64,000 nt of DNA, taken from positions 385,819 through 449,818 of the forward strand of contig JBIIAO010000003.1 of the NCBI GenBank assembly GCA_044239865.1, given 5' to 3'. Positions 17,606-25,983 of the stretch are shown piece by piece. The notes beneath the pieces were generated by a model. The model saw nothing but the letters and a program-made list of their open reading frames with translations, had not been told where the DNA came from and did no database searches. The stretch comes from CAIZGX01 sp044239865 (lineage in GTDB: Bacteria; Bacteroidota; Bacteroidia; Flavobacteriales_D; Sanyastnellaceae). Numbering within the stretch: position 1 is the stretch's first letter; every line of letters begins with the position of its first letter. The position numbers were made by a program, and so were the translations under genes.

Positions 17606-18502
17606 ATGAAAACGGTCATTGCAATATCAGGCCCAACGGGTGTCGGTAAAACAGCGTTGGCCATATCATTAGCAAATCACTTTCAAACCGAAATTATTTC
17701 CTGCGATTCACGTCAGTTTTATCGCGAGATGTCCATCGGCGTTGCGAAGCCAACGTTAGACGAGTTAAGCTTAGCACAACATCATTTCATTTCTTTTTTA
17801 TCTATTGAAGAGGAATACACGGCGGGTATGTTCTCGAGACAGGCTCGTGCTAAAATTCAAGATTTGTTTCTGACGAATGAGGTTATTGTTGTTGTTGGTG
17901 GAAGTATGCTATACATGGACGCCTTACTATATGGGCTAGACGAATTGCCCGGCGATAGGGAAGTTCGGAATATATTGAATGAAAGATCCGAGAATGAAGG
18001 GCTCGAAGTGCTTGTGAAAGAGCTTCAACTGAAAGACCCTGAGTACGCAGCGCAAGTCGATTTAGAAAATGCACATCGTGTTATTCGTGCGCTAGAAGTT
18101 ATTCAACTTACAGGAAAACCATTCTCAGAATTGCGCACGCAGTCGAGCGATGCTATAAATGCTGAGATATTCCATGTTTTCCTTTTAGGAGAGCGCGAAT
18201 GGCTGTACAACCGAATAAACGTTCGGGTAGATAAAATGGTGGAAGAGGGGCTGTTTGAAGAAGTTCAAGGACTTCAATCATTGAATCATCTTCAAGCTTT
18301 GAATACTGTTGGTTACAAAGAAATTTTCAGACATCTTGGAGGAGAATGTTCGAAAGAAGAGGCTATTGTTGAGATCAAGAAAAACACTCGGAACTACGCA
18401 AAGCGACAAATGACTTGGTACCGAAACAAGCCGCATGTGCGTCAATTCGATGCTCAGAAAGGAGATGTTTCAGCCGAGATTATTTCTTTGGTTGCGCGTT
18501 AA
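17606..18502 (+). CDS. miaA: tRNA dimethylallyltransferase
   Basis: 298 aa. Transfers dimethylallyl to A37 of tRNAs that read codons starting with U. The P-loop is AISGPTGVGKTALAI (residues 5-19), followed by EIISCDSRQFYREMSIGVAKP (catalytic Asp region), the VVGGSMLYMDALLYGLDE motif and a C-terminal NTRNYAKRQMTWYRN segment. It is one base after nusB. Its last 23 bases overlap the convergent TlpA-like gene. Confidence 0.95.
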   Translation: MKTVIAISGPTGVGKTALAISLANHFQTEIISCDSRQFYREMSIGVAKPTLDELSLAQHHFISFLSIEEEYTAGMFSRQARAKIQDLFLTNEVIVVVGGSMLYMDALLYGLDELPGDREVRNILNERSENEGLEVLVKELQLKDPEYAAQVDLENAHRVIRALEVIQLTGKPFSELRTQSSDAINAEIFHVFLLGEREWLYNRINVRVDKMVEEGLFEEVQGLQSLNHLQALNTVGYKEIFRHLGGECSKEEAIVEIKKNTRNYAKRQMTWYRNKPHVRQFDAQKGDVSAEIISLVAR

Positions 18503-20021
18503 CGTCTTCGTATTCCGTTTCTTTGAATTTATCCGTCTCTACTTTTTCGCCTTTGTAGAGATTCTCGAGTAGTTCGTCTAATTGTTCTGCACCTAATGAT
18601 TTTGCAACAATCTTCATGTCTTTATCCATTAAGAAAACTTTTGGAGTGCTCGTGACATCCCAGGTCGTACGGTAATTTAAGCTCTTAAGTGTAGTCACTC
18701 CGCTATAAATTAATTCTTGAGCTTTTTCCTGCTTCATGATTTCAGGAGTGTCGCTTACGTTAATCCAGTCGAGGTGATTTTCGTTAATGAACTCAATCCA
18801 CTTGTCGTTTTCATAATCATTCCCAATAGCATAAACGACAAACCCTCTGTCTTTGTACTTATGATACATCTCGAGTAGAAGTGGAATTTCCTTTTTACAA
18901 TGTCCGCAAGAGCTTTCCCAAACAACCATGAGCGTGTATTCTCCGCGTGATTTGTACATGGAAACCCAATTCTTTTCAGAAGTGTCTGGAAGAATTATAT
19001 CCGGGGCTTTTTCACCACAGCGACAATCACGTTTCTTGTCAGCGGCTTCCTTCATCTCTTTCAATTTATCTTCCTTCACCCAATTGCACATTCCTTTCGA
19101 ATAGTAATTGTCTATCATGAAAACGAAGAGTTCGTCCATGCACATGATCTTTGAAGTCTCTCCGGTGTAGGTAGCAAAGTGAGTGATATATTTGAATGAC
19201 TCTTCGTTACCTGCGGTTGCGCTAATTATTTTTTGAACTTCCGCGCAAACAGTATCAGGGATTTGTGGAAGTGTTTTCGTAATGTAATCTTCAACAAGTT
19301 TGTGGAATGCACCGTCGCGAACCATACGAGGGTCTTTCAAGTCGCAACGATCCCAATAGTGATGACGATACCAGTAATATTGCCATTGTTGCTTTTTATC
19401 CTCGGCGATTTCTTCTGGGGCATTGGGAATATCTTCTTCCATTCCCATACGTAAATATTTTCCGAAAAGGGAAGTGCTATTATTTTTAATGAGTTCTTTT
19501 TGGTAGTTGATTACCTCGTTATTCAATTTTGTAAGCTCTTCAATGCAAGGTTTTTTGTCTTCGTCAGTTTTCAGAGAATCGTTGATGCAGTTGTCCATCG
19601 GCATACGAACATTTCGTTTGCTATTGATGTATCGAATGTATTCAAAGAATAATTTGTTTTCTTTCGATTGAACCACTGCGATTTTACTCAAATCGGCATC
19701 TGCTGAACAGTTGATAATAATTTGTTCATCAGATGCGATGAAATCGAAGTAACGGGGCCCCGGCATAACCAAGGCGTATTTTCCACATTCATTGAATGGT
19801 TTTCCGGCAAACTCATAATTGCCTCTTTCATCTACATGACATGTGTCGTTGTAGTATAACTTGTTTCCGTAGTAGTTCGCGAGATAGATGTCTACATTTT
19901 GAAGGCCCTCGATTTTACCTTTGATAGAGTAGGGCAGTTTTGCTTTTTTGGTCTGGGCGGTTGCAAATGTGCTTATTGAAATAAGCAGGATGAATAAAAT
20001 TTTCGCTTTCATATGTTTCAT
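18480..20021 (-). CDS. TlpA-like thiol-disulfide oxidoreductase with DUF4369 and DUF5106-type regions
   Basis: 513 aa exported protein. Start taken at the ATG 20021 (MKHMKAKILFILLISISTFATAQT; ATG 20012 is also possible); the longer frame to 20114 crosses the promoter. Residues about 25-115 are a DUF4369 beta domain (YSIKGKIEGLQNVDIYLANYY). The middle is helical, of DUF5106 type. The C-terminal third is a thioredoxin fold with the active site SSCGHCKKE and a cis-Pro segment in VTSTPKVFLMD. Likely periplasmic, reducing disulfides or supporting cytochrome maturation; partners unknown. Sixteen or so upstream Cys/Lys residues around RDCRCGE could bind metal, but this is speculative. Confidence 0.82.
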   Translation of the reverse strand: MKHMKAKILFILLISISTFATAQTKKAKLPYSIKGKIEGLQNVDIYLANYYGNKLYYNDTCHVDERGNYEFAGKPFNECGKYALVMPGPRYFDFIASDEQIIINCSADADLSKIAVVQSKENKLFFEYIRYINSKRNVRMPMDNCINDSLKTDEDKKPCIEELTKLNNEVINYQKELIKNNSTSLFGKYLRMGMEEDIPNAPEEIAEDKKQQWQYYWYRHHYWDRCDLKDPRMVRDGAFHKLVEDYITKTLPQIPDTVCAEVQKIISATAGNEESFKYITHFATYTGETSKIMCMDELFVFMIDNYYSKGMCNWVKEDKLKEMKEAADKKRDCRCGEKAPDIILPDTSEKNWVSMYKSRGEYTLMVVWESSCGHCKKEIPLLLEMYHKYKDRGFVVYAIGNDYENDKWIEFINENHLDWINVSDTPEIMKQEKAQELIYSGVTTLKSLNYRTTWDVTSTPKVFLMDKDMKIVAKSLGAEQLDELLENLYKGEKVETDKFKETEYEDVNAQPKK

Positions 20022-20039
20022 AACTCTCTTATAGACGTT

Positions 20040-20068
20040 CAAAGTTAGGTATTCGTTGCTTTTTACAA
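20040..20068 (-). promoter_or_regulatory. Promoter of the TlpA-like gene
   Basis: TTG (complement of 20066-20068), 18 bases, TAACTTTG (20040-20047); full consensus, with a short leader to the ATG at 20021. Confidence 0.7.
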
Positions 20069-20119
20069 TTGAATTCTTTCGGAAAGATTCAGACTGAAAA
20101 AAAAGCTTTTTCAACTATT

Positions 20120-20158
20120 GGTCCAAAAATAAAAAAGGAGCCGATTATCGGCTCCTTT
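20120..20158 (-). terminator. Rho-independent terminator of the T9SS type A protein gene
   Basis: An 11-bp stem (20134-20144 with 20148-20158) closing a 3-base loop; the minus-strand product continues into a long T-rich run. It separates this gene from the TlpA-like gene downstream. Confidence 0.85.
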
Positions 20159-20176
20159 CAAGATTGAAAATATTTC

Positions 20177-21115
20177 TTATTTCTTAACGAGGCGGTCTGT
20201 GAAATGAACCGACCCATTGTTCATGCGAATCAAATAGATTCCGTCATTCAAATTTGATACATCAACGCGCTTGATAGCACTTTGTGTGATGCGATCCTTC
20301 ATAACCACTTTTCCCGTTAGATCAATAATCGTAAATTCTCCACCAACGAAATTCTCAGGAATTTCAATGCTGAAATTTGAGGTTGTTGGATTTGGGTAAA
20401 TTGAAACTTTAGATATTTTCTCAGCCGCGATTGGCTTCACAGAAACTCCTGTAGATTCAATCACTTGAACATCGTCTATGTAGTAATTTCCAGCTGTGTT
20501 AGCTGTATTCGTTCCGTAAAAATCAAAAGCAGCGAGAGCGTTTGTTCCCGCGGCACCGTTTGCGTTGTTTAAGCTCCATTGCCATTCGTTAGCAACAACA
20601 CCGTTGAAATATAATCTTCCAAGATCATTGTCCATGTCAGCAGTAACTTGAACATCGAACCAAACATCTGTTCCAACGGTTACAGCACCCCCTTGAGCAC
20701 CACCAGTTGTCCAAGTTGCAACACCAGCGCCATCAAAAAAGATATCGCCAGCCCATTGGTAGGCTGTTGATGAACCGGACCAAGTGTGAAGAGCATTGAA
20801 ATACCCTCCTGATCCGGCAGGTAAAAACATTTTAAATTTAATGTCATATTTACCTGTTGTGAAAGGTCCAATAGGTAAAACCAGATCAGTGGCTGTACCG
20901 TTAATATGTGCACTGTTTGTTCCACTGCTAGCGAAGCTAGAGCTCACATTGGCATCAGAAGGAGTGCCAGCACTCCAGTAAGCCCAGTTTGTATTTTGTG
21001 CAACAACGCCGGACCCAACGATGTAAGAGTCGAAGTTATCTTCAAACAAAACAGTTTGTGCAGAAGCAGATAAAATTGCTCCGAATGCAAAAAGAGAGAG
21101 TAGTTGTTTCTTCAT
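20177..21115 (-). CDS. Secreted jelly-roll protein with T9SS type A sorting domain
   Basis: 312 aa from the ATG at 21115, with signal peptide MKKQLLSLFAFGAILSASAQT. Residues about 22-230 form a laminin-G/concanavalin-like beta sandwich (TVLFEDNFDSYIVGSG at the start; FYGTNTANTAGNYYIDDVQVIE at the end), typical of glycan or cell-surface binding modules. The last 75 residues (ISKVSIYPNPTTSNFSIEIP through GIYLIRMNNGS) are the classical T9SS type A C-terminal sorting domain. Expected on the cell surface or released. A longer frame to 21226 runs over the promoter and is rejected. Confidence 0.87.
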   Translation of the reverse strand: MKKQLLSLFAFGAILSASAQTVLFEDNFDSYIVGSGVVAQNTNWAYWSAGTPSDANVSSSFASSGTNSAHINGTATDLVLPIGPFTTGKYDIKFKMFLPAGSGGYFNALHTWSGSSTAYQWAGDIFFDGAGVATWTTGGAQGGAVTVGTDVWFDVQVTADMDNDLGRLYFNGVVANEWQWSLNNANGAAGTNALAAFDFYGTNTANTAGNYYIDDVQVIESTGVSVKPIAAEKISKVSIYPNPTTSNFSIEIPENFVGGEFTIIDLTGKVVMKDRITQSAIKRVDVSNLNDGIYLIRMNNGSVHFTDRLVKK

Positions 21116-21135
21116 AATTAAAGAATTTGTTGAAA

Positions 21136-21166
21136 CGAATATAGTATTCTTTTTCTTTGTTTCCAA
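21136..21166 (-). promoter_or_regulatory. Promoter of the T9SS type A protein gene
   Basis: TTG (complement of 21164-21166), 20 bases, TATATTCG (21136-21143), about 20 bases before the ATG at 21115. It fixes the start of that gene downstream of 21136. Confidence 0.6.
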
Positions 21167-21169
21167 ATT

Positions 21170-21994
21170 ATGAAAACACATTTTAGAAAAATGCGGACGA
21201 GCTTGTCTGAAAATGGGCAAGCGCAATATGCTCTTCCGATTTATGAGAACTTGAATTTGCAGGGAGAAATTAATTTGAATGATTTAATCGGCAAGCAAAT
21301 ACGCCTTTCATCAACTGGCGATATTCGTTGCGTTCTTCACGGAGAAAAATTGAACAAGACTTTCGGTGAAGGTTTGTGTTGGAATGGATTTCAGGAGTCT
21401 TCCAGTGCTTCGCCTTGTATCATTCATCCAGAATTATGCAAAGCTCATGAGGGTATTGCCTTGCGTGGCGATATGGAATGGGAGCGAAACAATCATTTGA
21501 TTCCGCATGTAGTTTATTTGTCTTTTACATCAGGTATTAAGGTGGGTGTAACTTCTGAACGAAATTTGATTTCGAGGTGGATTGATCAAGGTGCGCGACA
21601 AGGTCTTGTATTCGCGAGGGTTCCGTACAGACAATTAGCAGGAGAATTTGAAGTCATGTTGAAGGAACATGTTTCAGACAAATCGAATTGGAAGGGAATG
21701 TTACAACCCCTATTCAAGGAAAACTTCGATTTACTTGCTGCGAAAGAAAATTTACTTTTTGAAATCCCCGATGCCTTTCAAGATTTTATTGATGATGAAG
21801 ACAAAGTTTGGAGCCTTCAATATCCTTGCGAAGATCGTCCTGTTAATCCCAAGACTTGGAAACTTAATCCGGAAAATGTGTACGAAGGGAAGTTGAAGGG
21901 AATTGTTGGTCAGTATTTGATTCTGGAGAATCAGCAAGTTTTGAACATTCGCTCTCATGCGGGGCATGAAGTTGAGTTAAATTTCGAGGACTAA
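21170..21994 (+). CDS. DUF2797 family protein
   Basis: 274 aa cytoplasmic protein of unknown function. Conserved family features: FGEGLCWNGFQESSSASPCIIHPELCKAH at about 64-92, with Cys and His residues that could bind a metal, then PHVVYLSFTSGIKVGVTSERN and RWIDQGARQGLVFARVPYRQLAGEFE broken over several strands. The latter block resembles a GIY-YIG-like core in appearance, but I cannot support a nuclease activity. Divergent from the T9SS type A gene. Confidence 0.78.
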   Translation: MKTHFRKMRTSLSENGQAQYALPIYENLNLQGEINLNDLIGKQIRLSSTGDIRCVLHGEKLNKTFGEGLCWNGFQESSSASPCIIHPELCKAHEGIALRGDMEWERNNHLIPHVVYLSFTSGIKVGVTSERNLISRWIDQGARQGLVFARVPYRQLAGEFEVMLKEHVSDKSNWKGMLQPLFKENFDLLAAKENLLFEIPDAFQDFIDDEDKVWSLQYPCEDRPVNPKTWKLNPENVYEGKLKGIVGQYLILENQQVLNIRSHAGHEVELNFED

Positions 21995-22022
21995 TACTTC
22001 ATTAAAAAATGTAAGATTTTTC

Positions 22023-22052
22023 TTGCTATTCTCAAAAAGGCGTCTATCTTTG
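22023..22052 (+). promoter_or_regulatory. Promoter of the RRM protein gene
   Basis: TTG (22023-22025), 19 bases, TATCTTTG (22045-22052): complete consensus. It gives a leader of roughly 80 bases, longer than for most genes here. Confidence 0.75.
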
Positions 22053-22141
22053 TTGAAGCTTACCGATTTATTTCTTCTTGAAGTTCTTCGGAATTACAGT
22101 TTAAATGAGGAGTAAGCATTAATTAATTTTTTATTTTTTTT

Positions 22142-22432
22142 ATGAACATTTTTGTTTCTGGACTGAACTACAGTCTAACGAGCGATGAGCTCCAAGCAAT
22201 CTTCACACAATATGGTGAAGTAGCTTCTGCTAAAGTGATTACTGACCGTGATACCGGTCGTTCACGCGGTTTTGGTTTTGTTGAAATGTCAGATGACGCT
22301 GAAGCACGCAATGCAATTGACGCATTAGACCAAGCTGAAATGAAAGGTCGCAAGATCAACGTTAAAGAAGCTGAAGACCGTCCACGCACATCTACTAACC
22401 GTAGAGAAGGTGGATTCCGTCAAGGATATTGA
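22142..22432 (+). CDS. RNA-binding protein with a single RRM domain
   Basis: 96 aa. RNP2 (IFVSGLNY, residues 3-10) and RNP1 (RGFGFVEM, about 41-48) are both perfect, with a short basic Gly/Arg tail. Small single-RRM proteins in Bacteroidota and cyanobacteria bind RNA broadly; Bacteroidota lack Hfq in many lineages and these proteins have been proposed as global RNA chaperones. The gene has a consensus promoter, a leader of about 80 bases and a strong terminator, so it is a single-gene unit, probably highly expressed. Confidence 0.92.
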   Translation: MNIFVSGLNYSLTSDELQAIFTQYGEVASAKVITDRDTGRSRGFGFVEMSDDAEARNAIDALDQAEMKGRKINVKEAEDRPRTSTNRREGGFRQGY

Positions 22433-22456
22433 TTCAATACGCTTTTGACTTACTTT

Positions 22457-22485
22457 AAAAAGGGACTTCGGTCCCTTTTTTATTT
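22457..22485 (+). terminator. Rho-independent terminator of the RRM gene
   Basis: A 10-bp stem (22457-22466 with 22471-22480) capped by a C(TTCG)G tetraloop and a T run. It ends directly at the -7 element of the next gene. Confidence 0.93.
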
Positions 22486-22493
22486 TACATTAG
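22486..22493 (+). promoter_or_regulatory. -7 element TACATTAG, 4 bases before the WD40 gene ATG
   Basis: TAnnTTnG, spacer CAAT, ATG at 22498. The element abuts the T run of the previous terminator. Confidence 0.5.
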
Positions 22494-22497
22494 CAAT

Positions 22498-23379
22498 ATG
22501 AAGCTGGAATTGCTCGATTCGTTCGGGGATATGAAATCACCGTTATACGCTATTGCTGACGGTACGCATGCCGACTCTTTTTTTACGGCTTCAGCCAACG
22601 GATTGGTTTCTGAATGGAATACAGAATGCGGAGTGTCTTCCGAGATTCAAGTTAAAACAAATGGTGCTGTATTCTCTCTGCTTTACGATGAAACTTCTAA
22701 ATTTTTATGGATAGGATGTCAGCAAAACACGCTTAGTGTTGTTGACATTGAACAAAAAAAGGAAATAAAAAACTACAACGTTCACCCCGGTGGTGTTTTC
22801 GATATTAAAATAGTGGATGATAAGGTTGTTAGCGTCGGAGCTGACGGGAATGTTATAGAATGGAACCGTCAAGACGCTAGCTATTCGCGAACAATTCCAC
22901 TTTCTGATTCTAAGATTCGTCGATTTGCAATTAGTATGCACGAACCGGCTTTAGCTTTTCCGTTTTCAAACGGTGAAATGGAAATAGTAGATCCCGTATT
23001 TTTCAATTCAATTGCGAAAAGGAAAGTAAATGATGTTGGTGTGGCCTCGTGTGCGTTTCATCCGAAAAAAAGTGTGTTGCTAACAGGAGGAAGAGACGGA
23101 GAAGTGCACCTTTGGAATACTAAGAAGAATTATTCGTCTGTGATTAATTATACAGCCCACAAGGCAAACGTCTACGCCATTGCTTTCCATCCGAAAAAGC
23201 ACGTTTTTGTTACGGGCAGCCGCGATAAAGAAATTAAGGTATGGGATGCTGAATCATTGGATTTTCTTTGTGGAGGCGCTCACGCGAGGAGTGTAAATGC
23301 GTTGCGTTTTCTTAAAAACGGACTTCTACTTTCCGCCAGCGACGATGGTTCTATACGTTTGTGGAAAATTCTTCGCTAA
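22498..23379 (+). CDS. WD40 repeat protein
   Basis: 293 aa cytoplasmic beta-propeller, without a signal peptide. Several WD units are visible, the clearest being CAFHPKKSVLLTGGRDGEVHLW (about 182-203), IAFHPKKHVFVTGSRDKEIKVW (about 224-245) and LRFLKNGLLLSASDDGSIRLW at the C-terminus. The length fits one seven-bladed propeller. Probably a protein-interaction scaffold; no enzymatic domain. Similar stand-alone WD40 proteins occur across Bacteroidota without known function. Confidence 0.85.
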   Translation: MKLELLDSFGDMKSPLYAIADGTHADSFFTASANGLVSEWNTECGVSSEIQVKTNGAVFSLLYDETSKFLWIGCQQNTLSVVDIEQKKEIKNYNVHPGGVFDIKIVDDKVVSVGADGNVIEWNRQDASYSRTIPLSDSKIRRFAISMHEPALAFPFSNGEMEIVDPVFFNSIAKRKVNDVGVASCAFHPKKSVLLTGGRDGEVHLWNTKKNYSSVINYTAHKANVYAIAFHPKKHVFVTGSRDKEIKVWDAESLDFLCGGAHARSVNALRFLKNGLLLSASDDGSIRLWKILR

Positions 23380-23398
23380 AAGTAATTGGGTCTTCGTG

Positions 23399-23406
23399 TA
23401 TATTTG
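23399..23406 (+). promoter_or_regulatory. -7 element TATATTTG upstream of the GH13 lipoprotein
   Basis: Full TAnnTTTG match 21 bases before the ATG at 23428; it rules out the upstream TTG (23386) as the start. Confidence 0.5.
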
Positions 23407-23427
23407 ACACTAAGTATTTCTTTCAAC

Positions 23428-24825
23428 ATGAAAAATAATTTATTCGTTTTACTGGCAATTGCCTTCGCCAGTTGTGGTGTGACTAAAAAGCAAGACTACA
23501 CTTCAGAAGCTAAACAAATTGGTTACTCTGAAACCAAAGTGGTTCGTCATCCTGTATGGTCGAAAAACGCAACAATCTATGAAGTAAATGTCCGTCAGCA
23601 TACCGCTGCGGGTACATTCGCAGCACTCGAAAAAGATCTGCCTCGCATAGATTCTTTGGGTATTGATATTCTTTGGCTCATGCCGATTAATCCGATTGGA
23701 GAGCTGAATAGAAAGGGAGGTTTGGGAAGTTATTACAGTGTGAAGAATTATACCGGTGTTAATCCAGAGTTCGGAACTACTGCAGATTTTATGCGATTGG
23801 TAAACAAGGCGCATGAATTGGGTATGTACGTAATTCTAGATTGGGTCGCAAATCACACAGCTTGGGATCACCCTTGGGTTCTTCAGCACCCAGATTGGTA
23901 TACCCATGATGCGAATGGGAATATTGTTCCCCCAGTTCCTGATTGGTCAGATGTGGCAGATTTAAATTATGACAGTCCTGAACTGCGCAAGGAAATGATT
24001 CGCGCCATGGAATATTGGGTGAGAGATTGCGGTATAGATGGCTATCGTTGTGACGTGGCTATGAACGTTCCAACAGAATTTTGGAACGATGCACGTGCAG
24101 CTTTGGATGCTATTAAACCGGTTTTTATGTTGGCAGAAGCAGAGCAGAAAGATCACCACTTGAAGGCTTTTGATATGTCTTACAGTTGGGAGTTGATGGG
24201 GACAATGAATGCAGTATCTAAAGGCGAGAAATCGCTTTATGCGATAGATGAATACATGGCGAAATCGGATACCGCTTTCCAAAAGAGCGCATATCGCATG
24301 GGGTTCACCACAAATCACGATGAGAATACTTGGAATGGAACCGGAGGAGAGCGCTTAGGGATGAAACGTAAGTTATTCGATGTGCTGTCATTTACACTTC
24401 AAGGAATGCCGTTGGTATACACTTCGCAAGAAGGTGGGGAAGTTGATGCGAAAGGAAATCCGAAACGCTTGAGATTCTTTGATAAAGACACCGCGTATTT
24501 CAACAACTACGTAAACAGTGATTTCTACAAGCGACTTCTTGCGGTGCATCACGAAAACCCTGCGTTATGGAATGGCGAGTTTGGTGGAAGCTTCAAGAAA
24601 TTGAAAACTTCGAATGATGATGTTTTGTATGCATATGTTCGTACAAACGGAGATCGTCAGGTTGTTGTCTTGTTGAACTTCTCTGATAAACCGCAGGTTT
24701 TCAATTTTACCGAAGAGATACCAGACGGTGACTTTAGAAGCATTTTCAATAGTGAAACCTTCTCTATTTATTCGAGAAATCAGCGTGCACTAGCGCCATA
24801 CGGGTATCAAGTTTTTTCAAAATAG
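23428..24825 (+). CDS. GH13 alpha-amylase family lipoprotein
   Basis: 465 aa. The signal peptide with lipobox (FVLLAIAFASC) places it as a lipoprotein in the periplasm or on the outer membrane. The (beta/alpha)8 amylase barrel has all catalytic positions: the nucleophile Asp in GIDGYRCDVAMNV, the acid Glu in VFMLAEAEQ and the transition-state Asp in TTNHDENTW. The region I segment DWVANHTAWDHPW is also typical. A short C-terminal beta domain follows. Acts on alpha-glucans or maltodextrins. A second GH13 enzyme is at 49.5 kb. Confidence 0.92.
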   Translation: MKNNLFVLLAIAFASCGVTKKQDYTSEAKQIGYSETKVVRHPVWSKNATIYEVNVRQHTAAGTFAALEKDLPRIDSLGIDILWLMPINPIGELNRKGGLGSYYSVKNYTGVNPEFGTTADFMRLVNKAHELGMYVILDWVANHTAWDHPWVLQHPDWYTHDANGNIVPPVPDWSDVADLNYDSPELRKEMIRAMEYWVRDCGIDGYRCDVAMNVPTEFWNDARAALDAIKPVFMLAEAEQKDHHLKAFDMSYSWELMGTMNAVSKGEKSLYAIDEYMAKSDTAFQKSAYRMGFTTNHDENTWNGTGGERLGMKRKLFDVLSFTLQGMPLVYTSQEGGEVDAKGNPKRLRFFDKDTAYFNNYVNSDFYKRLLAVHHENPALWNGEFGGSFKKLKTSNDDVLYAYVRTNGDRQVVVLLNFSDKPQVFNFTEEIPDGDFRSIFNSETFSIYSRNQRALAPYGYQVFSK

Positions 24826-24841
24826 AACAACTGTACGGAAT

Positions 24842-24849
24842 TATCTTTG
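24842..24849 (+). promoter_or_regulatory. -7 element TATCTTTG before the thioesterase-trmB-mrp-nifU operon
   Basis: Perfect TAnnTTTG; leader of about 15 bases to the ATG at 24867. Confidence 0.6.
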
Positions 24850-24866
24850 TGCTCTAAAATTGAATT

Positions 24867-25277
24867 ATGGAAGAGCCTGAAGGGAAAGCAGTTTTCGAAA
24901 CCAGTGTTGAGATTCGCTTCGCGGATATTGACGCAATGGGTCATGTAAATAACGCGGTGTATTTCAGTTATTTTGAACAAGCACGTATGGCTTATTTCAA
25001 GGAGCGGGTTGCCCGCATCTGGAATTGGAACGAAGACGGCGTTATTGTAGCTCGAAATGAAATTGACTATCTCTATCCTGTATTTCTAAACGACCGAATG
25101 ATCATTCGGTTGTGGGTAGATCATGTAGGTTCTAAAAGTTTTTCAGTATGCTATCGCGTAATTGTTGGAGAACGTTTATGTGCTGCGGGGAAATCAGTTT
25201 TGGTTTGTTTCAATCATAAAAATAAGGCCACACAGCCTCTTCCTGAAGCGTGGAAAAGTGTGTTTCTAGCGAGTTAA
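24867..25277 (+). CDS. 4-hydroxybenzoyl-CoA thioesterase-like acyl-CoA thioesterase
   Basis: 136 aa single hotdog fold. The family signature RFADIDAMGHVNNAVYFSYF holds the catalytic Asp (about residue 18) and the following YFEQARMAYF helix. Cytoplasmic acyl-CoA hydrolase; substrate uncertain. First gene of a tight plus-strand operon, one base before trmB. Confidence 0.88.
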   Translation: MEEPEGKAVFETSVEIRFADIDAMGHVNNAVYFSYFEQARMAYFKERVARIWNWNEDGVIVARNEIDYLYPVFLNDRMIIRLWVDHVGSKSFSVCYRVIVGERLCAAGKSVLVCFNHKNKATQPLPEAWKSVFLAS

Positions 25278-25278
25278 T

Positions 25279-25977
25279 ATGGCAAAGGATAAGTTAAAAC
25301 GCTGGGCCGAAAATAAGACGTTTCCTCATGTATTTGAGCCGAACTTAATGCCCATTATTCGCGAGAATGAAACCTTCATGAAAGGGCAGTGGCGAGAGGA
25401 GTTCTACAAGAACGATAATCCGCTTGTGGTTGAGTTAGGCTGTGGGAAGGGTGAGTATGCGGTTGGACAAGCCCATCGAAATCTTGATAAGAATTATTTA
25501 GGCATAGACGTCAAGGGGCATCGTTTTCACAAAGGAGCGAAAGATTCGCTTGAAATGGGATTAACCAATGTGGCTTTTCTTCGCGCTAGAATAGAATTTA
25601 TTGATGCATTTTTCGATGACAATGAGTTGGATGAAATTTGGTTAACGTTTTCAGATCCGATGCCGAATGATCACGATGGAAATCGCAGAATTACCTCTGG
25701 ATTTTACATGAAACGATATGAGCGTATGCTGAAGTCGGAAGGTTTGGTTCATATTAAGCATGACAATCCTGCATTGTATGAAAGAGCCTTGAGAGAAATC
25801 CCGCAAATGGGAGCAGAGATAATCTTGCACGACGATAATATTTATGAGTCGGGTTTTCTGAATACAATAGATGAGAAGCTCAAAGATGTTTTAGAGATTA
25901 GAACTTTTTATGAGCAAATGTGGTTGAAGGAAGGAAGAAAAATTAAGTATATACAGGCAAGAATGCCGAAAAAATAA
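25279..25977 (+). CDS. trmB: tRNA (guanine-N7-)-methyltransferase
   Basis: 232 aa. Methylates G46 of tRNA with S-adenosylmethionine. The SAM motif is VVELGCGKGEYAVGQA (about 53-68). The family substrate region ELDEIWLTFSDPMPNDHDGNRR follows, where the usual 'PDPWPK' is replaced by SDPMPN, as in other Bacteroidota. The C-terminus ends with IKYIQARMPKK. Six bases upstream of mrp. Confidence 0.93.
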   Translation: MAKDKLKRWAENKTFPHVFEPNLMPIIRENETFMKGQWREEFYKNDNPLVVELGCGKGEYAVGQAHRNLDKNYLGIDVKGHRFHKGAKDSLEMGLTNVAFLRARIEFIDAFFDDNELDEIWLTFSDPMPNDHDGNRRITSGFYMKRYERMLKSEGLVHIKHDNPALYERALREIPQMGAEIILHDDNIYESGFLNTIDEKLKDVLEIRTFYEQMWLKEGRKIKYIQARMPKK

Positions 25978-25983
25978 AAGACT

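Noticed and set aside
20022..20114. N-terminal extension of the TlpA-like protein
   Set aside because: It crosses a full consensus promoter, and a signal peptide starts at 20021/20012.
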